From the IMG/VR virus record IMGVR_UViG_3300045242_000094, positions 1 through 40,983 of that record: a DNA stretch of 40,983 nt; one strand, 5' to 3'. A program made the position numbers and the translations under genes. Source of the stretch: a virus. A model generated the notes under the pieces. That model did no database searches. It was not told where the DNA came from and was given only the letters and a program-made list of their open reading frames with translations. Below, in pieces: positions 33,776 to 40,019 of the stretch (within the stretch, counting starts at the first letter, position 1; the number at the start of each line of letters is the position of its first letter).

Positions 33776-34699
33776 TCAACCCGCTGCCAGATGTTCCTCG
33801 CCTTTGATCGCGACCTCGTCCAGGTCGTCTCCAGGCTCGGCTGCCTCTGGCTCTGCGAACCGGCCGTAAGCGTCGGCCAGTAGCTTGTCCACCCGGCGCT
33901 TTACATCGGCAGGCGTGCCGGCGTCGGAGATGACGTGCTTCACCGAAGCATGATCGCTGATGTCCACCACCTCCTGTTGGGTCAGTGCATTGGCCAAGAC
34001 CACGTCTAGGTTCTTGAGCCACCGGCGCCCGTCTGGCTCGTCCAGCAGGGTGAACTCGGCATCGGCGTCGTAGACTTTGGGCGCCACCTTGCGCTCGGGG
34101 GGCGGCGTGCGGGCGGCAACCGCTTTCAGCGGGATGGAATCGTTCAATGCCTTCCTGGCGTCGGAGGGCGGCTCCCACTCGATCGTGGAGCCTGTGTGCG
34201 GCGTCTCTTTGGCGGGAATGTCGGCCTGCTCCTCCGGGACGTACATGCCCGACGTGGCCAGCGGCCAGAGCGTGCGGACGCCCTCTGACACCACCCGGCT
34301 GCGCAACATCTGCCTGGGGAATTTGGCGTACATGTCCTTCTTACCAAAGGCGGTCATCGCACGCTTCATGTCCCAGTCGATGCGCACCTCGCCGGTCTGC
34401 GGATGGGTGAACGTGGCGTCGGCCAGTTCGTCGGTGAGCGCGTGCCACGCTACCTTGCCGCCAGCGAGGATGAAATCGCGCAGCATCGCCTCGGCCTTCT
34501 TGGCGGGCCTGCCGTTAATAATGTCGTAGTCGCGCGCGGCCTCGACCGGGTGACGGCCCTCGGCCTGGGCGATTGCCATCAGGACCAGCGCCTGCTCCGG
34601 CGTCTTGATGCCGAACAGGTTGCTCTTGGCGATGGCGACGGCGAGTGTCTGCATGTCCTGCAACGGCATCGGTGCGGGAATCGTGGATATGGCGTTCAT
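33776..34699 (-). CDS. Single-strand annealing protein, RecT-like
   Basis: 307 residues read leftward from ATG at 34699, sharing a base with the preceding TAA. The conserved part (LAVAIAKSNLFGIKTPEQALVLMAIAQAEGRHPVEAARDYDIINGRPAKKAEAMLRDFILAGGKVAWHALTDELADATFTHPQTGEVRIDWDMKRAMTAFGKKDMYAKFPRQMLRSRVVSEGVRTLWP) matches phage RecT/Bet-type annealing proteins. The C-terminal third is acidic and less conserved, ending EPGDDLDEVAIKGEEHLAAG, possibly a protein-docking tail. It pairs homologous strands in recombination-dependent replication and repair. No RecE-type exonuclease is visible beside it. Confidence 0.75.
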   Translation of the reverse strand: MNAISTIPAPMPLQDMQTLAVAIAKSNLFGIKTPEQALVLMAIAQAEGRHPVEAARDYDIINGRPAKKAEAMLRDFILAGGKVAWHALTDELADATFTHPQTGEVRIDWDMKRAMTAFGKKDMYAKFPRQMLRSRVVSEGVRTLWPLATSGMYVPEEQADIPAKETPHTGSTIEWEPPSDARKALNDSIPLKAVAARTPPPERKVAPKVYDADAEFTLLDEPDGRRWLKNLDVVLANALTQQEVVDISDHASVKHVISDAGTPADVKRRVDKLLADAYGRFAEPEAAEPGDDLDEVAIKGEEHLAAG

Positions 34700-35178
34700 T
34701 ATGCGGTCCTAATTATCAATCTCGGGGCGTCGTTGCCGAGTGACGCGCCTGGTACGTCCTGGCCGGCGCGCAGGGCCTTGGCGATGGCGATCTTATCCGG
34801 CGCATGGCGCCAGTACGTCTCGGGCAACTGCGTTTCATCGAGCGCACCTATCTCGCGGTGGTGGCTGATAGAGGCTGTATACACGCCTCGTTCTAATGGG
34901 CTGACACCCAGCGCCTCGATGATCTGGAGCGCTACGCCGCGGGCACGCTCGGCTCTCGCTTCGATACGTTTCGCGCGTTCTCTCGCGAGTTCCGCCAGCT
35001 TCTTGTCCGCGATGGCTGCCTCGACCACGCGGTCCAAGACTTCCAGCACATCACTTTCGCCCTCGATCGTGTTGAGCAGCAGCACGTTGTCGCCGTCATC
35101 CGGCAGCGCGCTGATGGCCTCCATCGCCGCACTCATAGCGCGCTCGATGGCAGCGCCGTGGGGGACGTTACTCGGCAT
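34699..35178 (-). CDS. Gp157-like protein
   Basis: 159 residues read leftward from ATG at 35178 with GGGAG upstream. The organisation fits the siphovirus Gp157 family: a helical coiled-coil half (VLEVLDRVVEAAIADKKLAELARERAKRIEARAERARGVALQIIEAL) and a C-terminal part YTASISHHREIGALDETQLPETYWRHAPDKIAIAKALRAGQDVPGASL, in which LP-x-x-Y/W and the D-K-x-x-I-x-x-x-L-[KR]-x-G motif are conserved. Gp157 proteins accompany phage annealing proteins and have been linked to phage resistance. Coupled to the RecT-like gene by TAATG. Confidence 0.75.
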   Translation of the reverse strand: MPSNVPHGAAIERAMSAAMEAISALPDDGDNVLLLNTIEGESDVLEVLDRVVEAAIADKKLAELARERAKRIEARAERARGVALQIIEALGVSPLERGVYTASISHHREIGALDETQLPETYWRHAPDKIAIAKALRAGQDVPGASLGNDAPRLIIRTA

Positions 35179-35386
35179 CGTGGCGCTCCCGGCGAAGCTT
35201 GTGGAAGCCCAGCCGGACCTCAGGGCTGTCCAGCCGCAGCGGCACGTTCTCCAGGTGCTTCACCTGATCAGCGAGTGCCAGCAGATTGGCGGCGAGGTGC
35301 TTTGCCACGCTCGGCATGATGGGCTCGAGGCGGTTGGCGTATCCGGCGATGCGGTCTGCCAGGTTTTGGTAGTCGTCGGAAATCAT
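35168..35386 (-). CDS. Small helical early protein
   Basis: 72 residues read leftward from ATG at 35386 with AGGGAG upstream; its end overlaps the Gp157-like start by 11 bases. Helical throughout (MISDDYQNLADRIAGYANRLEPIMPSVAKHLAANLLALADQVKHL...). Function unknown. Confidence 0.65.
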   Translation of the reverse strand: MISDDYQNLADRIAGYANRLEPIMPSVAKHLAANLLALADQVKHLENVPLRLDSPEVRLGFHKLRRERHDAE

Positions 35387-35401
35387 GGTGTCGTCTCCCT
35401 G

Positions 35402-35650
35402 TTACGCGCCGGGGGCGTCTGACTGGAACGGCAGTTCGTCGTCGTCTGGCGGCTGGTGGTTGGCGCCGGTGACATGCAGCGGCGGCTCAACCGCCTCCAG
35501 CTTGCGTGGGCGGCCACGCCGCGGCGGGCGCTCGATCAGATCAATCATGGAGCGCACCTCTTCGATGCGGCTGCGGACGGCCATGGCGTCCAACTCCAGG
35601 TCGCGCTCACGGAGGCGCAGCGCCGCGAGCAGGTCGGGGCAGGCGTTCAT
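35402..35650 (-). CDS. Small protein with AT-hook-like motif
   Basis: 82 residues read leftward from ATG at 35650, overlapping the previous stop as ATGA. A charged helix (LLAALRLRERDLELDAMAVRSRIEEVRSMIDLIE) is followed by RRGRPRK, an AT-hook-like DNA-binding core, and an acidic, Pro-rich tail. Similar small proteins occur in phage recombination operons. The specific function is unknown. Confidence 0.65.
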   Translation of the reverse strand: MNACPDLLAALRLRERDLELDAMAVRSRIEEVRSMIDLIERPPRRGRPRKLEAVEPPLHVTGANHQPPDDDELPFQSDAPGA

Positions 35651-35814
35651 GGCGCGCTGTCCTTGAGCGCACGCTCCAGTCCGTTAAGGAATGTCTCGGC
35701 GGTGTTCTGGAGGTGCTGTGCCAGGGAGCGCAGGGCCTCGTGGTAGTCGGCGCCGAGATCGAGGTGACGCAGGAAATACTCGGCCAGCAGCTCGCATTGC
35801 GGGTCGTACGCCAT
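35647..35814 (-). CDS. Small acidic helical protein
   Basis: 55 residues read leftward from ATG at 35814. ATGA overlaps on both sides (with the genes ending at 35814 and starting at 35650) support translation. Sequence MAYDPQCELLAEYFLRHLDLGADYHEALRSLAQHLQNTAETFLNGLERALKDSAP, predicted helical. Function unknown. Confidence 0.6.
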   Translation of the reverse strand: MAYDPQCELLAEYFLRHLDLGADYHEALRSLAQHLQNTAETFLNGLERALKDSAP

Positions 35815-36017
35815 CACGCTGCCCTCCGAGCTTGCTGCCGCTCAACCGCTGCCTCGAAGGCGGCGCGCTCGGGGATCAGCCAGTCGCGCCTGAACCGGGC
35901 GATGTCGTGGAGGGCGAGGCGGCGCCAGAAGCCCCTAAACTGCGGGCTGGCCGTTCGCCATTCCCCGATTTCATTGAGCAGCTCGTCGAGGGCCTGCTGG
36001 CGCAGCAAATGCTGCAT
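35814..36017 (-). CDS. First small gene of the leftward recombination operon
   Basis: 67 residues from ATG at 36017 (MQHLLRQQALDELLNEIGEWRTASPQFRGFWRRLALHDIARFRRDWLIPERAAFEAAVERQQARRAA). The same frame stays open to about 36293, but the upstream part is low-complexity and Arg/Gly/Ser-rich and crosses the regulatory zone, so the shorter start is favoured; neither has a clear ribosome binding site. Function unknown. Stop overlaps the next start as ATGA. Confidence 0.5.
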   Translation of the reverse strand: MQHLLRQQALDELLNEIGEWRTASPQFRGFWRRLALHDIARFRRDWLIPERAAFEAAVERQQARRAA

Positions 36018-36368
36018 GGAGAATAGGTTGCAGCCCGCGTTATTCGCGCGTGATTTGGTGTGCCAATCACTGTCGCACGGTGCAGTTGCGAAACTCTCGC
36101 CCGTGACACTTGCGCTACCGTCCCGTGACGGGGGTAGAGTGGTTTCGGGCGCGCCTATCTCGCCAGCAATGCCTAGCCGCGACGTTCCGGAAGAGCCATC
36201 GGCTCGGCCCCCTGAGCAGGGACACCGACGATGTCGGAGGAGGAGGCCGTCGCCGTGCCGTACGGTAACAATAAGCATTTCGCGCTTCCACAAACTGGAA
36301 GCAACCTTACAGGACGTAAGGTTCTAGTGCAAGGTTCTAGTGGTGACCTTAGCGAAATTGTTCGCGAG
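36018..36368. promoter_or_regulatory. Leftward control region with operator-like repeats
   Basis: No well supported gene. A perfect inverted repeat AACCTTAC (36303-36310) / GTAAGGTT (36316-36323) is followed by two direct copies of AAGGTTCTAGTG (36318-36329 and 36331-36342) and a further ACCTTAG (36346-36352). The GTAAGG half-site recurs before the Cro-like gene (36895-36905), so these look like operators for the CI/Cro pair controlling the leftward operon. The base composition here is less G+C-rich than the flanks. The -35 and -10 boxes cannot be fixed. Confidence 0.6.
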
Positions 36369-36794
36369 CTAGCGACCGAAGCCCAAAATGGTGCTCTGCA
36401 TGGGCGCGCCATCGATGCTCATTTCATGGCCAAGCGACTGAGCGCCTTGGCCGCCTGTCACACACTGAACGAATTGCGCCAATTGGAACAACTGCAGTTT
36501 CTCTGGCATTAGCCGGAACAGCCGCAGCAGCTGATACTCGGCGTTGTCGCGCGTCGTCAGCGCGGGCGGTGGTTCTGGTATTGCCAGTTCCGCGCCCTCT
36601 CCGAGCAGTTCGGATACTCGGATATTGAGAACCTGCGCGATCTTCTGTATATACTTGGTGGCGACCTTGCGACGGTTCTTGCGGTTCTCCTACAGCGTCA
36701 CCGTCGCGACATGAACACCAAGCTTGGCAGCAAGTTCGCTCTGCGTCATTCCCAGATGCTCGCGTGCCTCGCGCAGCCGGTCGCCAACGTCCAT
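36369..36794 (-). pseudogene. CI-like repressor with in-frame amber codon
   Basis: Read leftward from ATG at 36794, the frame gives MDVGDRLREAREHLGMTQSELAAKLGVHVATVTL, then TAG at 36692-36690 (codon 35), then continues as ENRKNRRKVATKYIQKIAQVLNIRVSELLGEGAEL ... LLRLFRLMPEKLQLFQLAQF to a TAG at 36371-36369, 141 codons in all. The interrupted part is a standard HTH_3 domain in which the stop replaces the residue of the usual x-W-E-N motif, so TGG to TAG is a single change. UAG ends other genes here (for example coat), so general recoding is unlikely. Either the repressor is dead, it is suppressed, or the contig carries a base error or mutant variant. Confidence 0.8.
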
Positions 36795-36835
36795 ATCCAC
36801 GATACACCTCAGAGTCGGGTTGGGCAGCGTGTCTA

Positions 36836-36905
36836 GGTTAACGTAGTTAAGCCGGCCTTAGCAACTCATTCGCGCTATTGTAATCCCGCCTGCTCTTACC
36901 GTAAG
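36836..36905. promoter_or_regulatory. Divergent CI/Cro control region
   Basis: Between the leftward repressor start (36794) and the rightward Cro-like start (36914) lie an imperfect palindrome GGTTAAC-GTA-GTTAAGCC near 36836-36853 and a perfect CTTAC-C-GTAAG at 36895-36905, immediately upstream of the Cro-like ATG. The second shares its half-site with the leftward operators at 36303-36323. This is the layout of a lambda-type genetic switch. Confidence 0.6.
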
Positions 36906-36913
36906 GTAGGCTG

Positions 36914-37150
36914 ATGGCACCCCGGCCTCTCCAGCCTGGCGAGCGTGACGCAGCCCTGGAACTGGCGCTGAGCCCCCGTATGGCGGTCACGGAGATTGCC
37001 GAGGCCCTCGGCGTGTCCAGGGCGGCGGTCAGCCAGTGGCGGCGGGTGCCGGAGCGGCACGTTGCCGTGGTGGCGCGGCTCACGGGCATCTCGAAGCGGC
37101 GGCTGCGGCCGGACTTGTTCCCGGTGCGGCAGCGGCTGGCGGCTGAATGA
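36914..37150 (+). CDS. Cro-like HTH regulator (YdaS-type)
   Basis: 78 residues from ATG 36914. The HTH is MAVTEIAEALGVSRAAVSQWRRVPERHVAVVARLTGISKRRLRPDLFP, the YdaS/Cro pattern with a final R-P-D-[LI]-[FY]-P signature typical of antirepressor/Cro proteins. It is divergent from the CI-like gene, with an operator palindrome directly upstream, and begins the rightward early operon. The stop overlaps the next start as ATGA. Confidence 0.85.
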   Translation: MAPRPLQPGERDAALELALSPRMAVTEIAEALGVSRAAVSQWRRVPERHVAVVARLTGISKRRLRPDLFPVRQRLAAE

Positions 37151-37659
37151 CCCCCCCCGGCGATGACCCCCGCCCGATGCGCGTTGGTGGCGGCGTCCAG
37201 ACGGCCGAGGTGCGGGTCACCACGGGCCGCGCCTGGCGGCTGACGGAGGACATCCCGCGGGAAAAAGACATCCAGGCGACAGTCAGGCACGGGCTCGACG
37301 TATTGCTGATGCCGCCGGCGGTGTGGTTCGCGATGCCGGTCGGCCACATCAAGCTGACCAAGGCGCAGGCCGCGCGCCTCACGGAGATCGGCCTAAAGCG
37401 CGGCCTTCCCGACATCTTCGTGCTCCATCAGCGCCTCTATGGGGTTGAGCTGAAAAGACCTGGCGGCCAGTTGTCGCGGACGAGGATCGTGCGGACGCGT
37501 CGCGGCGGGCTGCGCGAGCTTGCAGGCCAGCGGGAGACCTTCCCGGTGCTTGAGGCCGCAGGGCTGACGATCGCCGTGTGCGACAGCCTGCCGGCCGTCC
37601 TGGCGTTTCTCACGGCCTGTGGCGTGCCCTTGAGGCCCTACACGGACATGGCCGCGTGA
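37147..37659 (+). CDS. VRR-NUC domain nuclease
   Basis: 170 residues from ATG 37147. Residues about 39-160 form the VRR-NUC type PD-(D/E)XK domain: EKDIQATVRHGLDVLLMP, GLKRGLPDIFVLH with the acidic residue at about 89, YGVELKRPGGQLS with E101 and K103, and the closing REtFPVLEAAGLTIAVCDSLPAVLAFL. Phage VRR-NUC proteins are stand-alone structure-specific or Holliday-junction-type nucleases used in recombination and replication. Its place early in the rightward operon fits this. Confidence 0.85.
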   Translation: MTPPGDDPRPMRVGGGVQTAEVRVTTGRAWRLTEDIPREKDIQATVRHGLDVLLMPPAVWFAMPVGHIKLTKAQAARLTEIGLKRGLPDIFVLHQRLYGVELKRPGGQLSRTRIVRTRRGGLRELAGQRETFPVLEAAGLTIAVCDSLPAVLAFLTACGVPLRPYTDMAA

Positions 37660-37757
37660 CGGTGCTCCGCGCCCTTGCCCTGACGGCTTGCGCGTGGGCG
37701 CTGAGCGGTGGGGCTACGTGGCTGGCGGTGGTGGCATTTTCTGAGCGGGGAATGTGA
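37656..37757 (+). CDS. Membrane microprotein
   Basis: 33 residues from GTG 37656, overlapping the VRR-NUC stop as GTGA; its own stop overlaps the next ATG as TGATG. The sequence (TVLRALALTACAWALSGGATWLAVVAFSERGM) is one hydrophobic span with a polar end. The overlaps at both ends are the evidence for translation; function unknown. Confidence 0.45.
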   Translation: MTVLRALALTACAWALSGGATWLAVVAFSERGM

Positions 37758-38389
37758 TGGTGCAATTGGCGCAGGCGTTGCGTGCGGCTGGCGTGGTGAC
37801 GATTGAGGAGCAACTGCGCTCGATTGCCATCGAGGTGCTCGCGGCACACGGCACCAGTCGTATTGCAGCGGCCAACGCGCTCTATGCCCGTGTGCGGCAC
37901 GATGCGGATCTGCTGGATGGATTGTTCGAGCCGTATCGGGAGTTGGCGCTGCGCCGGCTGCTGGGCGGCATCGAAAGCGAGATGCGCCGGGACGAGCTTA
38001 CTCGGCAGGAAAGGGCGCGCGGCGGGGGCCGCATAGCCTCTGACGACCATGCTGGATCTGCCCCCAACGAGCGCCCCGGTGGGGGCCACAAAGCGCGTGA
38101 GTACCAGATTCCTGGTGCCCCCACCCCTCCCAATCGCCGCGCGGCACAGGACAGCGTGGGGACCGTGCTGCGCCTGACCATGCTCGATACCTTCAGGATC
38201 GATGGGATGCCGATCGGTGACGTGCAGGCTGGTGTGGCGCGAGCGTGGGCGCGGCGCGAGGGCCGACATGTCCGATGGGTCACCATGCTGACCTCGAACG
38301 TCCCCGCTGCCGATCCGATCCGGCGCTGGATCAGCGCGGAGGATGCGGACGACCTATGGGCTCGCTCGGTGGAGGGCGACGATGCCTAG
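37757..38389 (+). CDS. Early protein with two TIGR-like units inside its linker
   Basis: 210 residues from ATG 37757. The N-terminal helical part is about residues 1-88 (TIEEQLRSIAIEVLAAHGTSRIAAANALYARVRHDADLLDGLFEPYRELALRRLLGGIESEM). The C-terminal part (about 124-210) includes VLRLTMLDTFRIDGMPIGDVQAGVARAWARREGRHVRWVTMLTSNVPAADPIRRW, which looks helical and nucleic-acid related. Between them residues about 89-123 (Gly/Pro-rich, unstructured) are encoded by two copies of the 36-nt structured repeat. The stop TAG overlaps the start of the Tas-like gene. I do not recognise the family. Confidence 0.65.
   Translation: MVQLAQALRAAGVVTIEEQLRSIAIEVLAAHGTSRIAAANALYARVRHDADLLDGLFEPYRELALRRLLGGIESEMRRDELTRQERARGGGRIASDDHAGSAPNERPGGGHKAREYQIPGAPTPPNRRAAQDSVGTVLRLTMLDTFRIDGMPIGDVQAGVARAWARREGRHVRWVTMLTSNVPAADPIRRWISAEDADDLWARSVEGDDA
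38022..38125. repeat. TIGR-like array part 1: units 1-2
   Basis: Two units of GGCC-N10-TG-N4-CC-N10-TGCC. The 28-base variable cores are 38031-38058 and 38088-38115, 57 bases apart. Unit 2 is closed by GGTGGGGGC (38078-38086) with GCCCCCACC (38117-38125); unit 1 has a 6-bp stem. The cores differ from each other except at the TG and CC positions. Both lie in frame in the 37757 gene's linker. Confidence 0.8.
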
Positions 38390-39467
38390 GAAACGCAAGA
38401 CAGAGATTGCCGGCCAGCCAGGCGTTGGAGCCCATACGGTCAATGCCGGTGATGCGGGGGTCGTTGGCCACATGCGCTCTGAGACCCAGACAACGCTTGC
38501 CGACGACACGGAGGCGGCCGGAAACTACGCGGTAGCCAGTAGGCAAATGCCGCCTCCGCGTGGCGTGGAGGGGGCCGAAGGTCAAATGGTCTCCAGGCGC
38601 ACGGTGCCCCCTCCACCTCCTCCCCTGATCGCGGAGCTTATCGAATGGCAGCGACGCCGGGTGCATGCGATCCGCTCGCAGTCTCAGTGTGATCGATCAT
38701 GCGATGCTTATGTGTCGCGTTATATCGGGTATCACGCCGGCCTACCGGAGGCCGAGCGGCTGGCGCTTATGAAGCGGGCCGCGAAGATGCGGGCTGACGT
38801 AGCGAAGTCTCGGGGCCGAGCATCAGATGAAGACCAGTGGACTGCTGCTCCGGAGGCGGCGGACGGCGGGGGCCAGGGAAGTTCTGAATCCCACGAGCTC
38901 ATTGCCCCCGACGCCTGCTTGCCCATCATCGTCAACACCATCCAGTCACGCGCCGGGTGGGATGCAATGCGCGTGGATGCCGAGCGTCGCATGCGTGAGA
39001 TCGCGCGGACGTTCGCGATCTATGAACGGTGCGCAGCCATCGCCGGGTTCGGTGACCTTGGCCTCGCCTGCATCATCGCAGAGGCCGGCAACGATCTGAC
39101 CAGCTATCCGCACTACTACCATCTGTGGAAACGCCTCGGGCTGGCGCCGTTCCGCGGCAAGGCGATGTCGCGGTTCAAGGCGGCTGAGCTGACCAAGGCT
39201 GAGTGGTCCGAGCTTGGCTACAATCCGATGCGACGCGGCAGGATGGCGGGCGATGTCGGCGCTGCGCTGTTCTTCGCCAAGGGCCGCAATGTATATGGCG
39301 ACGTCTATGCCCAGCGCCGCGAGCAGACGGCGCTGACGCACCCGGATTGGACGCCGGCGCACAGCGATGCGGATGCCAGGCGCATCATGCTGAAGGCGCT
39401 GGTGGAGGATCTGTGGCGCTGGTGGGTCGAGGCGGCGCGGGCCGCTGATCTGGCGGCTGCCGCGTGA
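38382..39467 (+). CDS. Tas-like protein (Nop/IS110 C-terminal-like domain), candidate TasA
   Basis: 361 residues from ATG 38382, overlapping the previous stop. Residues about 9-78 and 143-177 are low-complexity segments encoded by TIGR-like units. Residues about 79-142 are a helical arm (LIAELIEWQRRRVHAIRSQ ... ALMKRAAKMRADVAKSR). From about 178 to the end is a domain resembling the IS110 Transposase_20/Nop fold: FAIYERCAAIAGFGDLGLACIIAEAGNDLTSYPHYYHLWKRLGLAPF, then RRGRMAGDVGAALFFAKGRNVYGDVYAQRREQTA and DADARRIMLKALVEDLWRWWVEA. No RuvC DEDD, HNH or other nuclease motif is visible, so a nuclease-less TasA-type, RNA-guided DNA-binding role is the best hypothesis. The true start may be downstream of unit 6. 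A degenerate IS110 relative is the alternative. Confidence 0.7.
   Translation: MPRKRKTEIAGQPGVGAHTVNAGDAGVVGHMRSETQTTLADDTEAAGNYAVASRQMPPPRGVEGAEGQMVSRRTVPPPPPPLIAELIEWQRRRVHAIRSQSQCDRSCDAYVSRYIGYHAGLPEAERLALMKRAAKMRADVAKSRGRASDEDQWTAAPEAADGGGQGSSESHELIAPDACLPIIVNTIQSRAGWDAMRVDAERRMREIARTFAIYERCAAIAGFGDLGLACIIAEAGNDLTSYPHYYHLWKRLGLAPFRGKAMSRFKAAELTKAEWSELGYNPMRRGRMAGDVGAALFFAKGRNVYGDVYAQRREQTALTHPDWTPAHSDADARRIMLKALVEDLWRWWVEAARAADLAAAA
38406..38616. repeat. TIGR-like array part 2: units 3-6
   Basis: Four units with cores at 38416-38443, 38470-38497, 38520-38547 and 38577-38604. The closing stems differ but all pair: ATTGCCGGC/GCCGGTGAT (two G-U), GTCGTTGGC/GCCGACGAC (one G-U), GGAGGCGGC/GCCGCCTCC, and GTGGAGGGGGC/GCCCCCTCCAC. 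This is clear covariation. They encode, in frame, residues about 9-78 of the Tas-like ORF. Confidence 0.85.
38810..38910. repeat. TIGR-like array part 3: units 7-8
   Basis: Two units 57 bases apart, cores 38818-38845 and 38875-38902. The first ends TGCT where the others have TGCC and has a 7-bp stem with two G-U pairs; the second is closed by CGGGGGC (38867-38873) with GCCCCCG (38904-38910). They encode residues about 143-177 of the Tas-like ORF, exactly between its N-terminal helical part and its Nop/IS110-like domain. Confidence 0.8.
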
Positions 39468-39468
39468 G

Positions 39469-39861
39469 TATCGGGGCCGATCGTTGGGTGGATACCAGGC
39501 TGTCACTGCCCCGATGTCAGCGAGGGGAGGGGGCCATTATCTCGGTGTATCCCGACGATGCCGTGCCCCCTCTGCTTGCTGACGAGATGACCCGGGCCGG
39601 AGGCACAATGATTACCGCCAACGAATTGCCGGGGCATATCGGGGCCGTATCCATAATGACGCCCACGCGCGTCTTGCCCCGATGCCGGTGGGTGGAGGGG
39701 GCCAGCGTAGATGTGGATCCCACGATTTGTTTGCCCCCTCTGCCTGCCGACGTGCTGACCTTGGCCGATGAGACACTGAATACCGAAGAGGTGTTGCCGG
39801 GGTCGTCATGGAACCGCGCGGCCAATGGCACAGAGCATACCGAACGGAGCGTGCCGCGCGG
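39469..39861. repeat. TIGR-like array part 4: units 9-15, main array after tas
   Basis: Seven units begin two bases after the Tas-like stop, with cores starting at 39479, 39536, 39599, 39647, 39704, 39767 and 39824. Six have 9-bp closing stems, for example TATCGGGGC/GCCCCGATG (twice), GGAGGGGGC/GCCCCCTCT (second of each triplet, near-identical), GACCTTGGC/GCCGGGGTC (two G-U) and CCGCGCGGC/GCCGCGCGG; one (core 39599) is mismatched. Units 9-11 (39469-39636) and 12-14 (39637-39804) are adjacent 168-base blocks that share stems and linkers while the 28-base cores are unrelated. Core consensus: N10-TG-R-N-N-M-CC-R-N9. Confidence 0.85.
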
Positions 39862-40019
39862 CTTCCGACTCAAGTCATTATGGGGTATGAACGAGAACCG
39901 CCCCGGCTGTAACCGAGGCGGTGCTGTAACTGTAACCATCGAGACCGATGGGTGTGCTAAAGAGCATCTGGCGACGCTCATTTTGCACACCCCTTGGCTC
40001 GAAGCAAGAGGGCTGTGCC
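39862..40019 (+). promoter_or_regulatory. Noncoding region with two hairpins after the TIGR-like array
   Basis: The first hairpin is ACCGCC (39897-39902) with GGCGGT (39917-39922) and an inner GG/CC pair. The second is longer: GGGTGTGC (39950-39957) with GCACACCC (39985-39992), with inner GAGC/GCTC, followed by CTTGGCTC. CTGTAAC occurs three times around 39906-39936. These may terminate or process the array transcript. The downstream gene's AAGAGGG ribosome binding site is near 40006-40012. Confidence 0.5.

Noticed and set aside
36231-36512. 93-codon rightward ORF (MSEEEAVAVPYGNNKHFALP...)
   Set aside because: It runs over the operator repeats and then antisense through the end of the CI-like gene, whose HTH family is recognisable. 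No domain and only a weak ribosome binding site.
38147-38174. Possible degenerate extra TIGR unit (TGGGGACCG core flanked by GGCA and TGAC)
   Set aside because: The core fits and the spacing from unit 2 is 59 bases, but no closing stem forms and both flanks deviate, so it was not counted.
39950-39992. Hairpin with 8-bp arms considered as a sixteenth TIGR unit
   Set aside because: The loop is 27 bases, has an extra inner stem and lacks the TG-N4-CC core at the right place; more likely a terminator or processing hairpin.
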